64,000 nucleotides of DNA from Oscillospiraceae bacterium (GCA_015065385.1 SVQK01000041.1:1-64000), one strand, 5' to 3'; counted from the stretch's first letter, positions 16,337 through 25,075 are shown. The notes: generated from the sequence alone by a model not told the origin. A program made the numbers and translations.

Positions 16337-16510
16337 ATGGCATACAAGATTTCTGACGACTGCATCGGCTGCGGAACCTGCGAAAGCGAATGTCCCGTAG
16401 AGGCGATCTCCGAAAAGGACGGCAAGTATGTGATCAATCCGGACGAGTGCATCGAGTGCGGCGCCTGCGCGGGCGTATGTCCCGTCGAAGCTCCGAAGCC
16501 GGAAGAATAA
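16337..16510 (+). CDS. 2[4Fe-4S] ferredoxin
   Basis: This 57-residue protein is a typical clostridial bacterial-type ferredoxin with two cluster motifs, CIGCGTCESECP and CIECGACAGVCP, each giving three cysteines to one cluster and one to the other. It is a soluble low-potential electron carrier. ATG 16337 follows GGAGGTG at good spacing. An extended -10-like TGTGATACAAT (16296-16306) just upstream suggests its own promoter although no good -35 is seen, and a strong terminator follows. In Bacillus this position between ricT and trmN6 holds yabA. Confidence 0.96.
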   Translation: MAYKISDDCIGCGTCESECPVEAISEKDGKYVINPDECIECGACAGVCPVEAPKPEE

Positions 16511-16541
16511 TCCGAATCGGAAACCGTTTCCTGAAAGCCGG

Positions 16542-16588
16542 AGGGGAGCAGGGGGGAGATCCCCTGTGCTCCCCTTTTCCATTTTTTG
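16542..16588 (+). terminator. Terminator between ferredoxin and trmN6
   Basis: AGGGGAGCA...GGGG pairs with CCCC...TGCTCCCCT across a short purine loop (16542-16575), followed by TTTTCCATTTTTT. It should give the ferredoxin its own abundant short transcript, with read-through needed for trmN6 and rsmI. Confidence 0.85.
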
Positions 16589-16623
16589 AAGGAATCCCGG
16601 TTTTCTCCATTCGAACCTATGAC

Positions 16624-17364
16624 ATGACGGAAGAATTCCTTACGGAAATCAACGAGAATCTGAAGATCCTCCAGCGGCGGGACGGGCTGGCGTTCGGCAC
16701 AGACGCGTATCTTCTGGCGGCGTTCGTGCGCGGGGACGGGAACGCGGCGGAGTTCGGCGGCGGAAGCGGGGTCGTCTCCCTGCTGTGCGCGTCGCGCGGA
16801 AAATTCCGCCGGATCCTCTGCGCGGAGATCCAGCCGGCCCTTGCGGATCTGATCGGGCGAAACGCCGCGTTGAACGGGCTTGAAGGGCGTGTCGTTCCCC
16901 TCCTCTCCGACGTGCGGGATCTGACGGCGGGGGATACGGGCGGCGAGCTCTCGGCGGTGTTCTCGAATCCCCCGTATTTCCGCGCGGGCACGGGAAAGGT
17001 CAGCGATTCCCCGGAAAAGCGCGCGGCCAGACAGGAGGAAAACGGCACGATCCGGGAGTTCTGCGCGGCGGCGTCCCGCCTGCTCCGGTGGGGCGGAACC
17101 TTTACCGTCGTCTACCGGCCCGAGCGGATGGCGGAGCTCTTCTATTCCCTGCGTCTCGCCGGGCTCGAGCCGAAGCGGATTGTGTTGATTCACCCCGTAT
17201 CCGACGCGCCGCCCTCCCTTCTGCTCCTCGAAGCGAAAAAGGGCGCGGGGGAGGGACTGGTTTTTTCGCGCCCCCTCATCGTTTACCGGGATCCGGGAAA
17301 GACCGTCTACACCGATGACATGCAGAAGGTCTACGACGATTTTACCCTGAATCACCTCTTCTGA
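16624..17364 (+). CDS. tRNA1(Val) adenine-37 N6-methyltransferase-like protein (TrmN6/YabB family)
   Basis: The protein is a class I SAM-dependent methyltransferase with the N6-adenine motif NPPYF (about residue 118), the SAM loop AEFGGGSGVVSLL and the N-terminal LKILQRRDGLAFGTDAYLL typical of YfiC/TrmN6 proteins. The 246-residue length is normal. The ATG at 16624 lacks a nearby ribosome site; AAGGA lies about 30 nt upstream, so an unusual start such as ATT 16609 or leaky coupling cannot be excluded. It precedes rsmI as yabB precedes yabC in Bacillus. A further gene symbol is withheld because substrate specificity is not tested. Confidence 0.85.
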   Translation: MTEEFLTEINENLKILQRRDGLAFGTDAYLLAAFVRGDGNAAEFGGGSGVVSLLCASRGKFRRILCAEIQPALADLIGRNAALNGLEGRVVPLLSDVRDLTAGDTGGELSAVFSNPPYFRAGTGKVSDSPEKRAARQEENGTIREFCAAASRLLRWGGTFTVVYRPERMAELFYSLRLAGLEPKRIVLIHPVSDAPPSLLLLEAKKGAGEGLVFSRPLIVYRDPGKTVYTDDMQKVYDDFTLNHLF

Positions 17365-17402
17365 TTCCCGGTCCCCATCTCACACCCTGAAAGGCGGACT
17401 CT

Positions 17403-18278
17403 ATGCCACAAAGAACCCTCTCCGACGAAAAAAACGCGGTGCAGCGCGGCACGCTCTATCTCGTCTCCACGCCCATCGGCAACATGGCGGATCTGTCCTC
17501 CCGCGCCCTGAAGATCCTCTCCACGGTGGATTTCATCGCCGCCGAGGACACCCGGAACTCCGGGCTGATGCTCTCCCGCCTGAACATCCAGAAGCCCATG
17601 GTGAGCTATCACGAGCACAACCGGCGGGAGCGCGGGCCCTATATCGCGGAACGGCTGAAGGAAGGCGAATCCTGCGCCCTCGTCACCGACGCGGGGACCC
17701 CGGCGATCAGCGACCCCGGCGAGGATCTGGTCAGGCTCTGCGCGGCGGAGGGCATTCCCGTGACCGCCGTACCCGGCTGCTGCGCCGCTGTCACCGCCCT
17801 CGCGCTGTCCGGACTCTCCACCCGCCGATTCGCCTTCGAGGGCTTTCTCCCCGTATCGGGCCGGGAGAGGAGTGAGCGGCTGAAAGAGCTGAAATCCGAG
17901 ACCCGGACGCTCATCGTCTACGAAGCCCCGCACCGTCTGAGGGAAACCCTCTACGATCTTTACGGCGCGCTGGGGGATCGGAACATCGCCATCTGCCGCG
18001 AGCTGACGAAGCTGAACGAGGAGATCCTCCGGACCACCGTCGGCGCGGCCTGCGAGCACTACCGGGAACGGGAGCCGCGGGGGGAATATGTCCTCGTGAT
18101 CGAAGGAGTGACCCTCGCCGAGGAGCGCGCCGACTACCCCGAGGATATCGCCGCCCACGTCGCCCTGCTCGAGGAAAGCGGCCTCTCCCGGATGGACGCC
18201 ATCAAGGCCGCGGCCCGGGCGAGAGGCGTGAAGAAAAACGACATCTACAACGCCCTGATCCGTCAGGACGAGGAATAA
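17403..18278 (+). CDS. rsmI: 16S rRNA 2'-O-methyltransferase (C1402)
   Basis: RsmI methylates the ribose of C1402 in the decoding site of 16S rRNA. The 291-residue protein has the tetrapyrrole-methylase fold with the family landmarks STPIGNMADLS near the start, AEDTRNS, VTDAGTPAISDPG and EAPHRL. The start ATG 17403 follows AAAGGCGG. It is 38 nt after the trmN6-like gene and completes the holB-ricT-trmN6-rsmI order conserved in Bacillota. The next gene, a sugar isomerase-like protein, begins 48 nt downstream. Confidence 0.96.
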   Translation: MPQRTLSDEKNAVQRGTLYLVSTPIGNMADLSSRALKILSTVDFIAAEDTRNSGLMLSRLNIQKPMVSYHEHNRRERGPYIAERLKEGESCALVTDAGTPAISDPGEDLVRLCAAEGIPVTAVPGCCAAVTALALSGLSTRRFAFEGFLPVSGRERSERLKELKSETRTLIVYEAPHRLRETLYDLYGALGDRNIAICRELTKLNEEILRTTVGAACEHYREREPRGEYVLVIEGVTLAEERADYPEDIAAHVALLEESGLSRMDAIKAAARARGVKKNDIYNALIRQDEE

Positions 18279-18326
18279 AGAACAAATCCAACCTTCCATA
18301 TCACCTGTACAGAAAGGATCGCTCCC

Positions 18327-19244
18327 ATGAAAATCGGTCTCACCTCCTACAGCATGAACAACTATATCTGCGGCGGGCTCATGTCCGTCTGCGAGGTAAT
18401 GCGCTTCGCCAAGGAAAAGGGCGCGGAGCACATCGAGCTCGTCCCCTTCGGCTTCACCCTCCACGATGACAAAACCGGCGAATTCAACGAGCCCCTCATC
18501 GCCGAGATCCTCCGGGTGTCGAAGGAGATCGATCTGCCCCTCTCCAACTACGCGGTGCTCGGCGACCTTCTGAAATCGGATCCGGACGCGCGGGCTGCCG
18601 AGGTCGAGCGGCTCAAGCGGCATATCGACGTGGCGGCGAAGCTCGGTCTGAAGCAGATGCGGCACGACGTCTCCTCCTTCCGCCGTCCGCTCGAATCCAA
18701 CACCCCCGTCGCCTTCGAGCGCGAGTTCCCCATCGCCGTGGAGACCTGTCAGCAGCTGGCGGATTACGCTGCGCGGTACGGAATCACCACGCTCGTCGAG
18801 AATCACGGATTCTTCGTCAACGGCTCCGACCGGGTGATCCGCCTGATCGACGCCGTGGACCGCGACAACTTCGGCCTGCTGCTCGACACGGGCAACTTCA
18901 CCTGCGTGGACGAGGATCCGACCGTGGCCGTGAAGAAATGCGCGCCGATCGCCAAGATGGTCCACCTGAAAGACTTCTATATCCGCCGCGCGGACAAACT
19001 CACGGGCAACGGCGGTCTCTTCCGCTGCGATTCCGGCTGCTGGTTCTCCTCCAACTCCGGCGTGTCCATGCTCCGCGGCTCCATTCTGGCGCAGGGGGAT
19101 CTGGATATCTGGACGATCCTGACGAACATCCGCGACACCGGCTACGACGGGTACGTCTCCGTCGAGTTCGAGGGCATGGAGGACGGCAAGATCGGCTCCG
19201 AGACCGGCATGGACGCGGCCCGCTACATTCTGGCCAACGGCTGA
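18327..19244 (+). CDS. Sugar phosphate isomerase/epimerase-like TIM-barrel protein
   Basis: The 305-residue protein belongs to the AP-endonuclease-2 / xylose isomerase-like TIM-barrel superfamily. Metal-binding residues typical of the fold appear as Glu in LVENHGFFVN (about residue 165), Asp in LLDTGNF, His in VHLKDFY and the late Glu in VSVEFEGMED. Substrates in this family include keto-sugars and inositol derivatives; the specific one is unknown. AGAAAGGATCGCTCCC precedes the start. It is 13 nt upstream of a sulfatase, so the two may act on one sulfated sugar, which is only inference. Confidence 0.85.
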   Translation: MKIGLTSYSMNNYICGGLMSVCEVMRFAKEKGAEHIELVPFGFTLHDDKTGEFNEPLIAEILRVSKEIDLPLSNYAVLGDLLKSDPDARAAEVERLKRHIDVAAKLGLKQMRHDVSSFRRPLESNTPVAFEREFPIAVETCQQLADYAARYGITTLVENHGFFVNGSDRVIRLIDAVDRDNFGLLLDTGNFTCVDEDPTVAVKKCAPIAKMVHLKDFYIRRADKLTGNGGLFRCDSGCWFSSNSGVSMLRGSILAQGDLDIWTILTNIRDTGYDGYVSVEFEGMEDGKIGSETGMDAARYILANG

Positions 19245-19257
19245 GGAGGCGCGCCCC

Positions 19258-20604
19258 ATGAACGTTCTATTCATCGTCACCGACCAGCTGCGGTATGACT
19301 GCGTCGGCGCGTCCGGGATCCGCCCGGTGAAGACGCCGAACATCGACCGGCTGGCTTCGGAAGGGCTCTTCTTCGAGAACGCCTACACCCCCCTGCCCGT
19401 CTGCGCCCCCTCCCGTCAGGCCATGCTCACCGGCGTGCAGCCCGACTCCATCGGCGCGCTGTTCAACTATAATTTCGTGAACACCCGCGGGGCGGATCCG
19501 TCCGTTCCCACATGGGTGTCGGAGCTGAAAGACCGGGGATACCGCTGCGGATTCGCGGGTCACTGGGACGCCTCCCCGAACGGCAATGAGACCGCGTTCG
19601 GATACGAGACGGTCTTCGACGGCGCGGCGTGGTCGAAGGAAATCGGGGAGAAATACGGCTCCATCGACTATCCGAATTCATGGTTCGGCTGCTCCAATCC
19701 GATCGCGTTCGAGGACACGAAGACCTACAGGATCTGCGCGTCCTCCGCGGACTTCATCCGGGAGAGCGCGGGCAGACCGTGGCACATCTGGGTGGACATC
19801 ACCGATCCGCACCTGCCCTGCCGTCCCTCCGCGCCGTACGACACGATGTACAAGCCGGAGGACATGGAGCCTTGGCCGGGATTCGGCGACACGCTCGAGG
19901 GCAAGCCGTACATCCAGAAAAAGCAGATCGAAAACTGGCATCTCGAAGGACGCACATGGGAACAGTTCGCTCCCACCGTGGCATATTATTACGGCATGAT
20001 CACCCAGACCGACGCCGCCATCGGACAGCTGCTCCGAGCGCTCGACGAAACCGGTCAGGCGGAGGACACGGCCGTCATTCTTCTCGCGGACCACGGCGAC
20101 ACCTCCGGCGACCACGGCATGATGGACAAGCACTACATCCTCTACGATTCGGTGGTGCATGTGCCGTTCATCGTCAAGGCTCCCGGCGTCTCTCCGGCGC
20201 GGATCTCCTCCTTCGCCTGCTCCTCCCTCGACGTGGCTCCGACGGTGGAAAAGCTCGTCGGCATGGAAGCGGAAAGCCCCCGTCACGGCAGACCCGCCAC
20301 GGACTACGCCGACGGAACCGCCTCCCCGGACTTCGCGGTCTTCACGTCGAACGGCCAGCAGTTCGGCCTCTTCACCCAGCGCGGCATCCGGACAGAGAAG
20401 TACAAGTATATCTGGAACCTGACAGACGTGGACGAATTCTACGACCTGACCCTCGATCCCGGCGAAAAGGTCAACCGGGCCGCCGATCCCGCGTACAAGG
20501 GGATCATGAAGGAGCTCGGCGAAAAGCTCCTCAGAGAGCTGAGACGGCGCGGCGATCCCTTCGCGGGCGGCTGGACGGCGTGGCAGTGCGGTCAGGGAAT
20601 CTGA
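19258..20604 (+). CDS. Sulfatase, formylglycine-dependent (Cys-type)
   Basis: The 448-residue protein is an alkaline-phosphatase-fold sulfatase. Its active-site motif CAPSR (Cys49) is the CxPxR sequence whose cysteine is converted to formylglycine. Calcium ligands are visible in FIVTDQLR (Asp9) and LLADHGDTSGDHG. No signal peptide is present, so it should act in the cytoplasm on sulfated sugars already imported. An anaerobic sulfatase-maturing radical SAM enzyme would be needed; none is in the window. It starts 13 nt after the epimerase with GAGGAGGCGCGCCCC upstream. Confidence 0.93.
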   Translation: MNVLFIVTDQLRYDCVGASGIRPVKTPNIDRLASEGLFFENAYTPLPVCAPSRQAMLTGVQPDSIGALFNYNFVNTRGADPSVPTWVSELKDRGYRCGFAGHWDASPNGNETAFGYETVFDGAAWSKEIGEKYGSIDYPNSWFGCSNPIAFEDTKTYRICASSADFIRESAGRPWHIWVDITDPHLPCRPSAPYDTMYKPEDMEPWPGFGDTLEGKPYIQKKQIENWHLEGRTWEQFAPTVAYYYGMITQTDAAIGQLLRALDETGQAEDTAVILLADHGDTSGDHGMMDKHYILYDSVVHVPFIVKAPGVSPARISSFACSSLDVAPTVEKLVGMEAESPRHGRPATDYADGTASPDFAVFTSNGQQFGLFTQRGIRTEKYKYIWNLTDVDEFYDLTLDPGEKVNRAADPAYKGIMKELGEKLLRELRRRGDPFAGGWTAWQCGQGI

Positions 20605-20656
20605 TCCCGCATCCGGCGGGAAAAGGGGCGCAAACCGGTTCAAACATTGACTTTCT

Positions 20657-20685
20657 TTGAACAAACGCCCGCGTTTTCGTATAAT
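20657..20685 (+). promoter_or_regulatory. Upstream nagA promoter
   Basis: TTGAAC (20657-20662) and TATAAT (20680-20685) have a 17-nt spacer, 146 nt upstream of the nagA start. Confidence 0.75.
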
Positions 20686-20741
20686 TTACGTTTTAACAAT
20701 ATGCACTTCCGACAGATTCCTGTTGAAACTGCACAGCGGAA

Positions 20742-20775
20742 ACGTCTTGTCAACAGGACGTTTTTCTGCTATAAT
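20742..20775 (+). promoter_or_regulatory. Proximal nagA promoter with palindrome over the -35
   Basis: TTGTCA (20747-20752) and TATAAT (20770-20775) are spaced 17 nt. A 20-nt imperfect palindrome at 20742-20761 (arms ACGTCTTGT and ACAGGACGT, 8 of 9 paired) covers the -35, a plausible repressor site; because T residues follow it, it could instead attenuate the upstream transcript. Confidence 0.75.
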
Positions 20776-20831
20776 ACCGGTAATGATCAGGATGCATCCG
20801 GTTCATACCGGAGAATGAAAGGACAGGCGCA

Positions 20832-21986
20832 ATGACGGTACTTTTCAAGAACGGGTTTGTTTATTCCAACACCGAACGGGCTTTCGCGCGGGCGGATCTT
20901 CTCTCTGAGGACGGCATCGTCGTGGATCCGGCCTATACCGGGGAAATACCGGAAGGTGCGGAGATCGTGGACTGCGCGGGACGGTATCTGCTCCCGGGCC
21001 TCGTGGACGTACACACGCACGGCCGATCCGGCTTCGATTTCAACAGCGTGGACGCGGACGCCGTGACCGCCCTCAGAAAGTCCTATGCCAAGGCGGGCAC
21101 GACCACCCTCATGGCGACCCTCGCCTCGGCCACGATGGACTCCCTCGAAAACTCCATCCGCTATATCGGCGAAAACCGGGCGAGCGAACCCGGAAAGGCC
21201 ACCCTCGCCGGCGTTCATCTCGAAGGGCGGTATCTCAATCCGAAGCGGCGCGGCGCTCACGCAACGGAGCTGCTCTTCCCCCTCGACGCCGCGGAGCTTG
21301 AGGGACTTGTCCGGAAGATGCTCCCCCTGCCGATCCATGTGTCCTGCGCGGCGGAAATGGAGGGCGGCGAGACCTTCGTGAAGACGGCGGTCCGGCTCGG
21401 CGCGACGGTCGGCATGGCCCACTCCGACGCCACATGGGACGAAGCGCGCCGTGCGGTCGAATGGGGCGTCACCTCCTTCACCCACACGTTCAACGCCATG
21501 AAGCCCGTCCATCACCGGGAGCCCGGCAACGCCATCGCCTCCCTCATGACCGACGAGGCGTACACCGAGCTGATCTGCGACGGCGAGCACGTCCATCCCG
21601 CCATGATCGCGCTGGCCTCCCGCGCCAAGCCGAAGGACAGGCTGGTACTCATCACGGATTCCATGGAAGCGGCCGCCATGCCCGACGGCGAATACGGCAT
21701 CGCGGGTCTCCCGGTCATCGTGAAGAACGGCCGGGCGGTCAACTCCGACGGGGCGCTCGCGGGCAGCACGCTCGATCTCTTCAAGGGGCTGACGAATTTC
21801 ATGAAGTTCACAGGCACAGCCCTCGAGGACGCGCTCCCCTGCGCCACGTCCAATCCCGCAAAAATGGTCGGGATCGACGCCTCGTGCGGATCCCTTGAGG
21901 CCGGACGCCGCGCCGACATCGTGATGATCACCGACAAGACCGATCCCTCGATCGAATCCGTCTGGGTTCTCGGGGAAAGAATCTGA
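20832..21986 (+). CDS. nagA: N-acetylglucosamine-6-phosphate deacetylase
   Basis: NagA removes the acetyl group from GlcNAc-6-phosphate in amino-sugar use and cell-wall recycling. The 384-residue amidohydrolase-fold protein has the N-terminal VDVHTHGRSGFDFN, HLEGRYLN with the metal-binding Glu, AHSDAT and THTFNAM supplying metal-binding His, and the catalytic Asp in ITDSMEAA. Length is normal. It has two tandem promoters and AGAATGAAAGGACAGGCGCA upstream. No nagB is adjacent. The stop codon overlaps the left end of the inverted-repeat element that follows. Confidence 0.95.
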   Translation: MTVLFKNGFVYSNTERAFARADLLSEDGIVVDPAYTGEIPEGAEIVDCAGRYLLPGLVDVHTHGRSGFDFNSVDADAVTALRKSYAKAGTTTLMATLASATMDSLENSIRYIGENRASEPGKATLAGVHLEGRYLNPKRRGAHATELLFPLDAAELEGLVRKMLPLPIHVSCAAEMEGGETFVKTAVRLGATVGMAHSDATWDEARRAVEWGVTSFTHTFNAMKPVHHREPGNAIASLMTDEAYTELICDGEHVHPAMIALASRAKPKDRLVLITDSMEAAAMPDGEYGIAGLPVIVKNGRAVNSDGALAGSTLDLFKGLTNFMKFTGTALEDALPCATSNPAKMVGIDASCGSLEAGRRADIVMITDKTDPSIESVWVLGERI

Positions 21987-22233
21987 TACTGATACTATTC
22001 TCAGCCTAAAAGTAAAACTATATGGGTTTTGATCGCTCCATGTAGGAGGCGAACGGCTCCTGCCGTGAGCTCGCGTGCGATAACTCTGATAAGGTTGGAT
22101 AGCTATATTGGTGTGCCGAAGCCTCAGCTTCACTTGATTGGTATAGCCTATCCATTACCTCCTCCCAATGAAGTTCTTTGCCAGGCTTTCTCCGAAAGAA
22201 AGCCGCGTTTCCCTTTTAACTTGAGATCAGTAT
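21986..22233. repeat. Inverted-repeat-bounded non-coding element B
   Basis: The gap between nagA and metG holds a 248-bp element with terminal inverted repeats. ATACTGAT at 21986-21993 matches ATCAGTAT at 22226-22233 exactly, and allowing a 6-nt gap the similarity extends inward over CTCA...TAAAAG. Inside are hairpins ACGGC/GCCGT (22053-22066), a long stem GGATAGCTATA (22097-22107) with TATAGCCTATCC (22142-22153) enclosing GAAGC/GCTTC (22118-22131), and GGCTTTC/GAAAGCC (22184-22204). It is AT-richer than the genes around it. No T-box or other known riboswitch motif for metG was found. A MITE-like repeat or a structured leader RNA both fit. Confidence 0.6.
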
Positions 22234-22274
22234 AAACTCCCACATATCATCCATTTCACACACGGGAGAGCGAC

Positions 22275-24230
22275 ATGAAAAAAACATTCTATATCACCAC
22301 CGCCATCGCCTACGCGTCCTATAAGCCGCACATCGGGAATACCTACGACATCGTGGCGGCGGACGCGATCGCGCGGTACAAGAGGCTCCGGGGCTATGAC
22401 GTGCACTTCGTCACCGGCTCCGACGAGCACGGGCAGAAGATCGAGAACAAGGCGAAGGAGGCCGGGATCACGCCGAAGGAATATGTGGACCGCTACTCCG
22501 CCTCCATCAAGGCCGTCTGGGACTCGATGAACGTCTCCTACGACCGCTTCATCCGCACCACGGACGAGGACCATGAGCGCAACGTCGCTCACATCTTTGA
22601 AAAGATGCTGGCCAACGGCGATATCTACAAGGGCTACTACGAGGACTGGTACTGCACGCCCTGCGAGTCCTTCTTCACCGAGACGCAGCTTGTGAACGGC
22701 AAATGCCCCGACTGCGGCCGCGAGGTGCAGAAGATGAAGGAGGAGACGTACTTCTTCAAGATGAGCAAGTATGTGGACCGCCTTCTCAAATACTACGACG
22801 AGAACCCGGACTTCATCGCCCCCGAGAGCCTCAAGCGGGAGATGGTGAACAACTTCATAAAGCCCGGACTTCAGGATCTCTGCGTCTCCCGGACATCCTT
22901 CAAATGGGGCATCCCGGTCGAGAGCGATCCGAAACATGTGGTGTACGTCTGGCTCGACGCGCTGACCAACTATATCTCCGCCCTCGGGTACGACGCGGGA
23001 CGGGACGAGCAGCCGGAGCTCTTCAAAAAGTACTGGCCCTGCGACGTCCATGTGATCGGCAAGGATATCATGCGGTTCCACTCGATCTACTGGCCGATCT
23101 TCCTGATGGCGCTGGACATTCCCCTTCCGAAAAAGGTCTTCGGCCATCCGTGGTTCAATTTCGGCGCGGACAAAATGTCCAAGTCCCGCGGCAACGTGAT
23201 CTACGCGGACGATCTGGCGAAGAAGTTCTCGACCGACGGCGTGCGCTACTACTGCCTCGCCGAGATGCCCTACAACACCGACGGCTCCATCACCTACGAA
23301 TCGGTGATTTCCCGGTACAATACGGATCTTGCCAACAACCTCGGCAACCTCGTCTCCCGGACCGTCGCCATGACGAAGAAGTATTTCGACGGGATCATTC
23401 CCTCGCCCGCCGGGGAAGAGGGACCGGACGCCGAGCTGAAATCCGCCGTTTCAGCAGCCGCCGAAAAGTTCACCGCCGACATGGATTCCTTCCATCTGGC
23501 CGACGCCTGCGCGGACGTGTTCGCCATGCTCCGCCGGGCCAACAAGTATATCGACGAAACCGCTCCGTGGGTGCTGGCGAAGGATCCGGGGCAGAAGGCG
23601 AGACTGGGCACGGTGCTTTACAACCTGCTCGAAGCGATCCGCTCGGGAGCCGTGCTGCTCTCCTGCCTGATCCCGGGGACGGCGGATTCCATCTTCGCGC
23701 AGATCGGTTCGGACGTGCGGGACTACGACAGCGCGTTCACGTTCGGCGGACTGAAATCCGGTTCTCCCGTGGGCGAGGCGTCCCCCCTGTTCGCGCGGAT
23801 CGACGAGGCGAAGCTGATGGCGGAAATCGAAGCGGAAAGAGAAGCCGCGGCGAAGGAGGCCGAAGCGAAAGCCAAAGCCGAAGAAAAGCCGGAAAAGCCC
23901 GAGGGTGTCACGCAGATCGGCATCGACGACTTCATGGCGGTGGAGCTGAGGACGGCGCAGGTCACGGCCTGCGAGAAGGTCCCGCGGGCGAAGAAGCTCC
24001 TCAAGCTGAGCGTCGATCTCGGCTACGAGCAGCGGACCGTCGTCTCCGGCATCGCCAAGTTCTACGAGCCCGAGGATCTGGTCGGCAAGAAGATCATCGT
24101 GGTTGCGAATCTCAAGCCCGCGGTGCTCTGCGGCATCGAATCGAACGGCATGATCCTCGCGTCCGGCGAAGAGCAGGTGCGGGTGGTCTTCCTCGATCCC
24201 GAAACGCCCCTCGGAGAGAGAGTCCGGTGA
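22275..24230 (+). CDS. metG: Methionyl-tRNA synthetase
   Basis: This class I synthetase charges tRNA(Met). The 651-residue protein has the HIGH-like PHIGNTYD, a four-cysteine zinc knuckle (CTPC...CPDC), the KMSKSRGN loop, an anticodon-binding helical domain, an Ala/Glu/Lys-rich linker near residues 515-545 and a C-terminal tRNA-binding OB domain (IGIDDFMAVELRTAQV). ATG 22275 follows ACGGGAGAG. Its stop overlaps the tatD start by one base (TGATG), the usual metG-tatD coupling of Bacillota. Confidence 0.98.
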   Translation: MKKTFYITTAIAYASYKPHIGNTYDIVAADAIARYKRLRGYDVHFVTGSDEHGQKIENKAKEAGITPKEYVDRYSASIKAVWDSMNVSYDRFIRTTDEDHERNVAHIFEKMLANGDIYKGYYEDWYCTPCESFFTETQLVNGKCPDCGREVQKMKEETYFFKMSKYVDRLLKYYDENPDFIAPESLKREMVNNFIKPGLQDLCVSRTSFKWGIPVESDPKHVVYVWLDALTNYISALGYDAGRDEQPELFKKYWPCDVHVIGKDIMRFHSIYWPIFLMALDIPLPKKVFGHPWFNFGADKMSKSRGNVIYADDLAKKFSTDGVRYYCLAEMPYNTDGSITYESVISRYNTDLANNLGNLVSRTVAMTKKYFDGIIPSPAGEEGPDAELKSAVSAAAEKFTADMDSFHLADACADVFAMLRRANKYIDETAPWVLAKDPGQKARLGTVLYNLLEAIRSGAVLLSCLIPGTADSIFAQIGSDVRDYDSAFTFGGLKSGSPVGEASPLFARIDEAKLMAEIEAEREAAAKEAEAKAKAEEKPEKPEGVTQIGIDDFMAVELRTAQVTACEKVPRAKKLLKLSVDLGYEQRTVVSGIAKFYEPEDLVGKKIIVVANLKPAVLCGIESNGMILASGEEQVRVVFLDPETPLGERVR

Positions 24231-25027
24231 TGGGCTCCCCCGTGTTCTTCGACTCCCACGCGCACTACAACGACCGTCGGTTCGCCGAAGAATTCGAGGG
24301 CGGAGGCCGCGGCGCGCTTCTGAAAGCCCATGCGGAAGGAGTCGGCTTCTTCTGCAACGTCGGCTCGTCCGTCCGCACCTCCGAGGAGTCCGTCGCGCTG
24401 GCGGAGGAATTTGACTTCGTGGTCGCCGCCGTGGGGATCCATCCCTCGGACGCGCAGGAGATCCCCGCCGCGGACTGCGACCGCGCCCTCGCCCGCATCG
24501 AAGAGCTCTGCGCAAGCGAGCGGGTCCGGGCCGTCGGGGAGATCGGGTTCGACTACCACTGGGAGCCCGTGGACAGAGAGCGGCAGCGGTATTTCTTCGA
24601 AGCGCAGCTGGAGATCGCGCGGCGGGTGAACCTGCCCGTGGTGATCCACTCCCGGGACGCGGCGGGCGACACGTTCGACGTGATCTGCGGCCATCCCGAA
24701 AACCGGGGCGTGCTCCACAGCTATTCCGGACACGCGGAAGGAGCGCGGCAGTACAACCGCATGGGCTGGCACGTCTCCTTCTCCGGCCCCGTCACCTACA
24801 AGAACGCGAACAAGGTGAAGGAAGCGGCGGCGGCTGTACGGGACGATCTGCTCCTCATCGAGACGGACTGCCCCTATCTCCCGCCCGTGCCGCACAGAGG
24901 AGAGATCAACTATTCCGGCTATCTGCCCCTCACCTGCGCGGCGGTGGCTGAGATCCGCGGCATCTCCAAAGAGGAATGCGCGGCTTTGACCACGGCCAAC
25001 GCCCGCCGTTTTTTCGGGTTTGACTGA
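24230..25027 (+). CDS. TatD family metal-dependent hydrolase
   Basis: The 265-residue TIM-barrel amidohydrolase has the family's metal-binding set: DSHAHYND at the start, GEIGFDYHW with the bridging Glu, HSRDA, HSYSGH and ETDCPYLPP. TatD proteins act as 3' exonucleases or deoxyribonucleases in some bacteria. The ATG at 24230 is fixed by coupling to metG and by the conserved N terminus, although the open frame runs far upstream. A TatD-linked radical SAM gene follows 48 nt later. Confidence 0.95.
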   Translation: MGSPVFFDSHAHYNDRRFAEEFEGGGRGALLKAHAEGVGFFCNVGSSVRTSEESVALAEEFDFVVAAVGIHPSDAQEIPAADCDRALARIEELCASERVRAVGEIGFDYHWEPVDRERQRYFFEAQLEIARRVNLPVVIHSRDAAGDTFDVICGHPENRGVLHSYSGHAEGARQYNRMGWHVSFSGPVTYKNANKVKEAAAAVRDDLLLIETDCPYLPPVPHRGEINYSGYLPLTCAAVAEIRGISKEECAALTTANARRFFGFD

Positions 25028-25075
25028 GCGGGATCCCATTCTATCAGCGCGGTTCAGCACACACAGGAGGCTCCT

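Noticed and set aside
22029-22235. Open frame of 68 codons inside element B
   Set aside because: It begins and ends within the inverted-repeat element, lacks a ribosome site and has no recognised domain.
21987-22274. T-box or S-box riboswitch for metG
   Set aside because: No T-box motif (AGGGTGGNACCGCG-like) or S-box consensus and no clear terminator/antiterminator pair was found in the leader.
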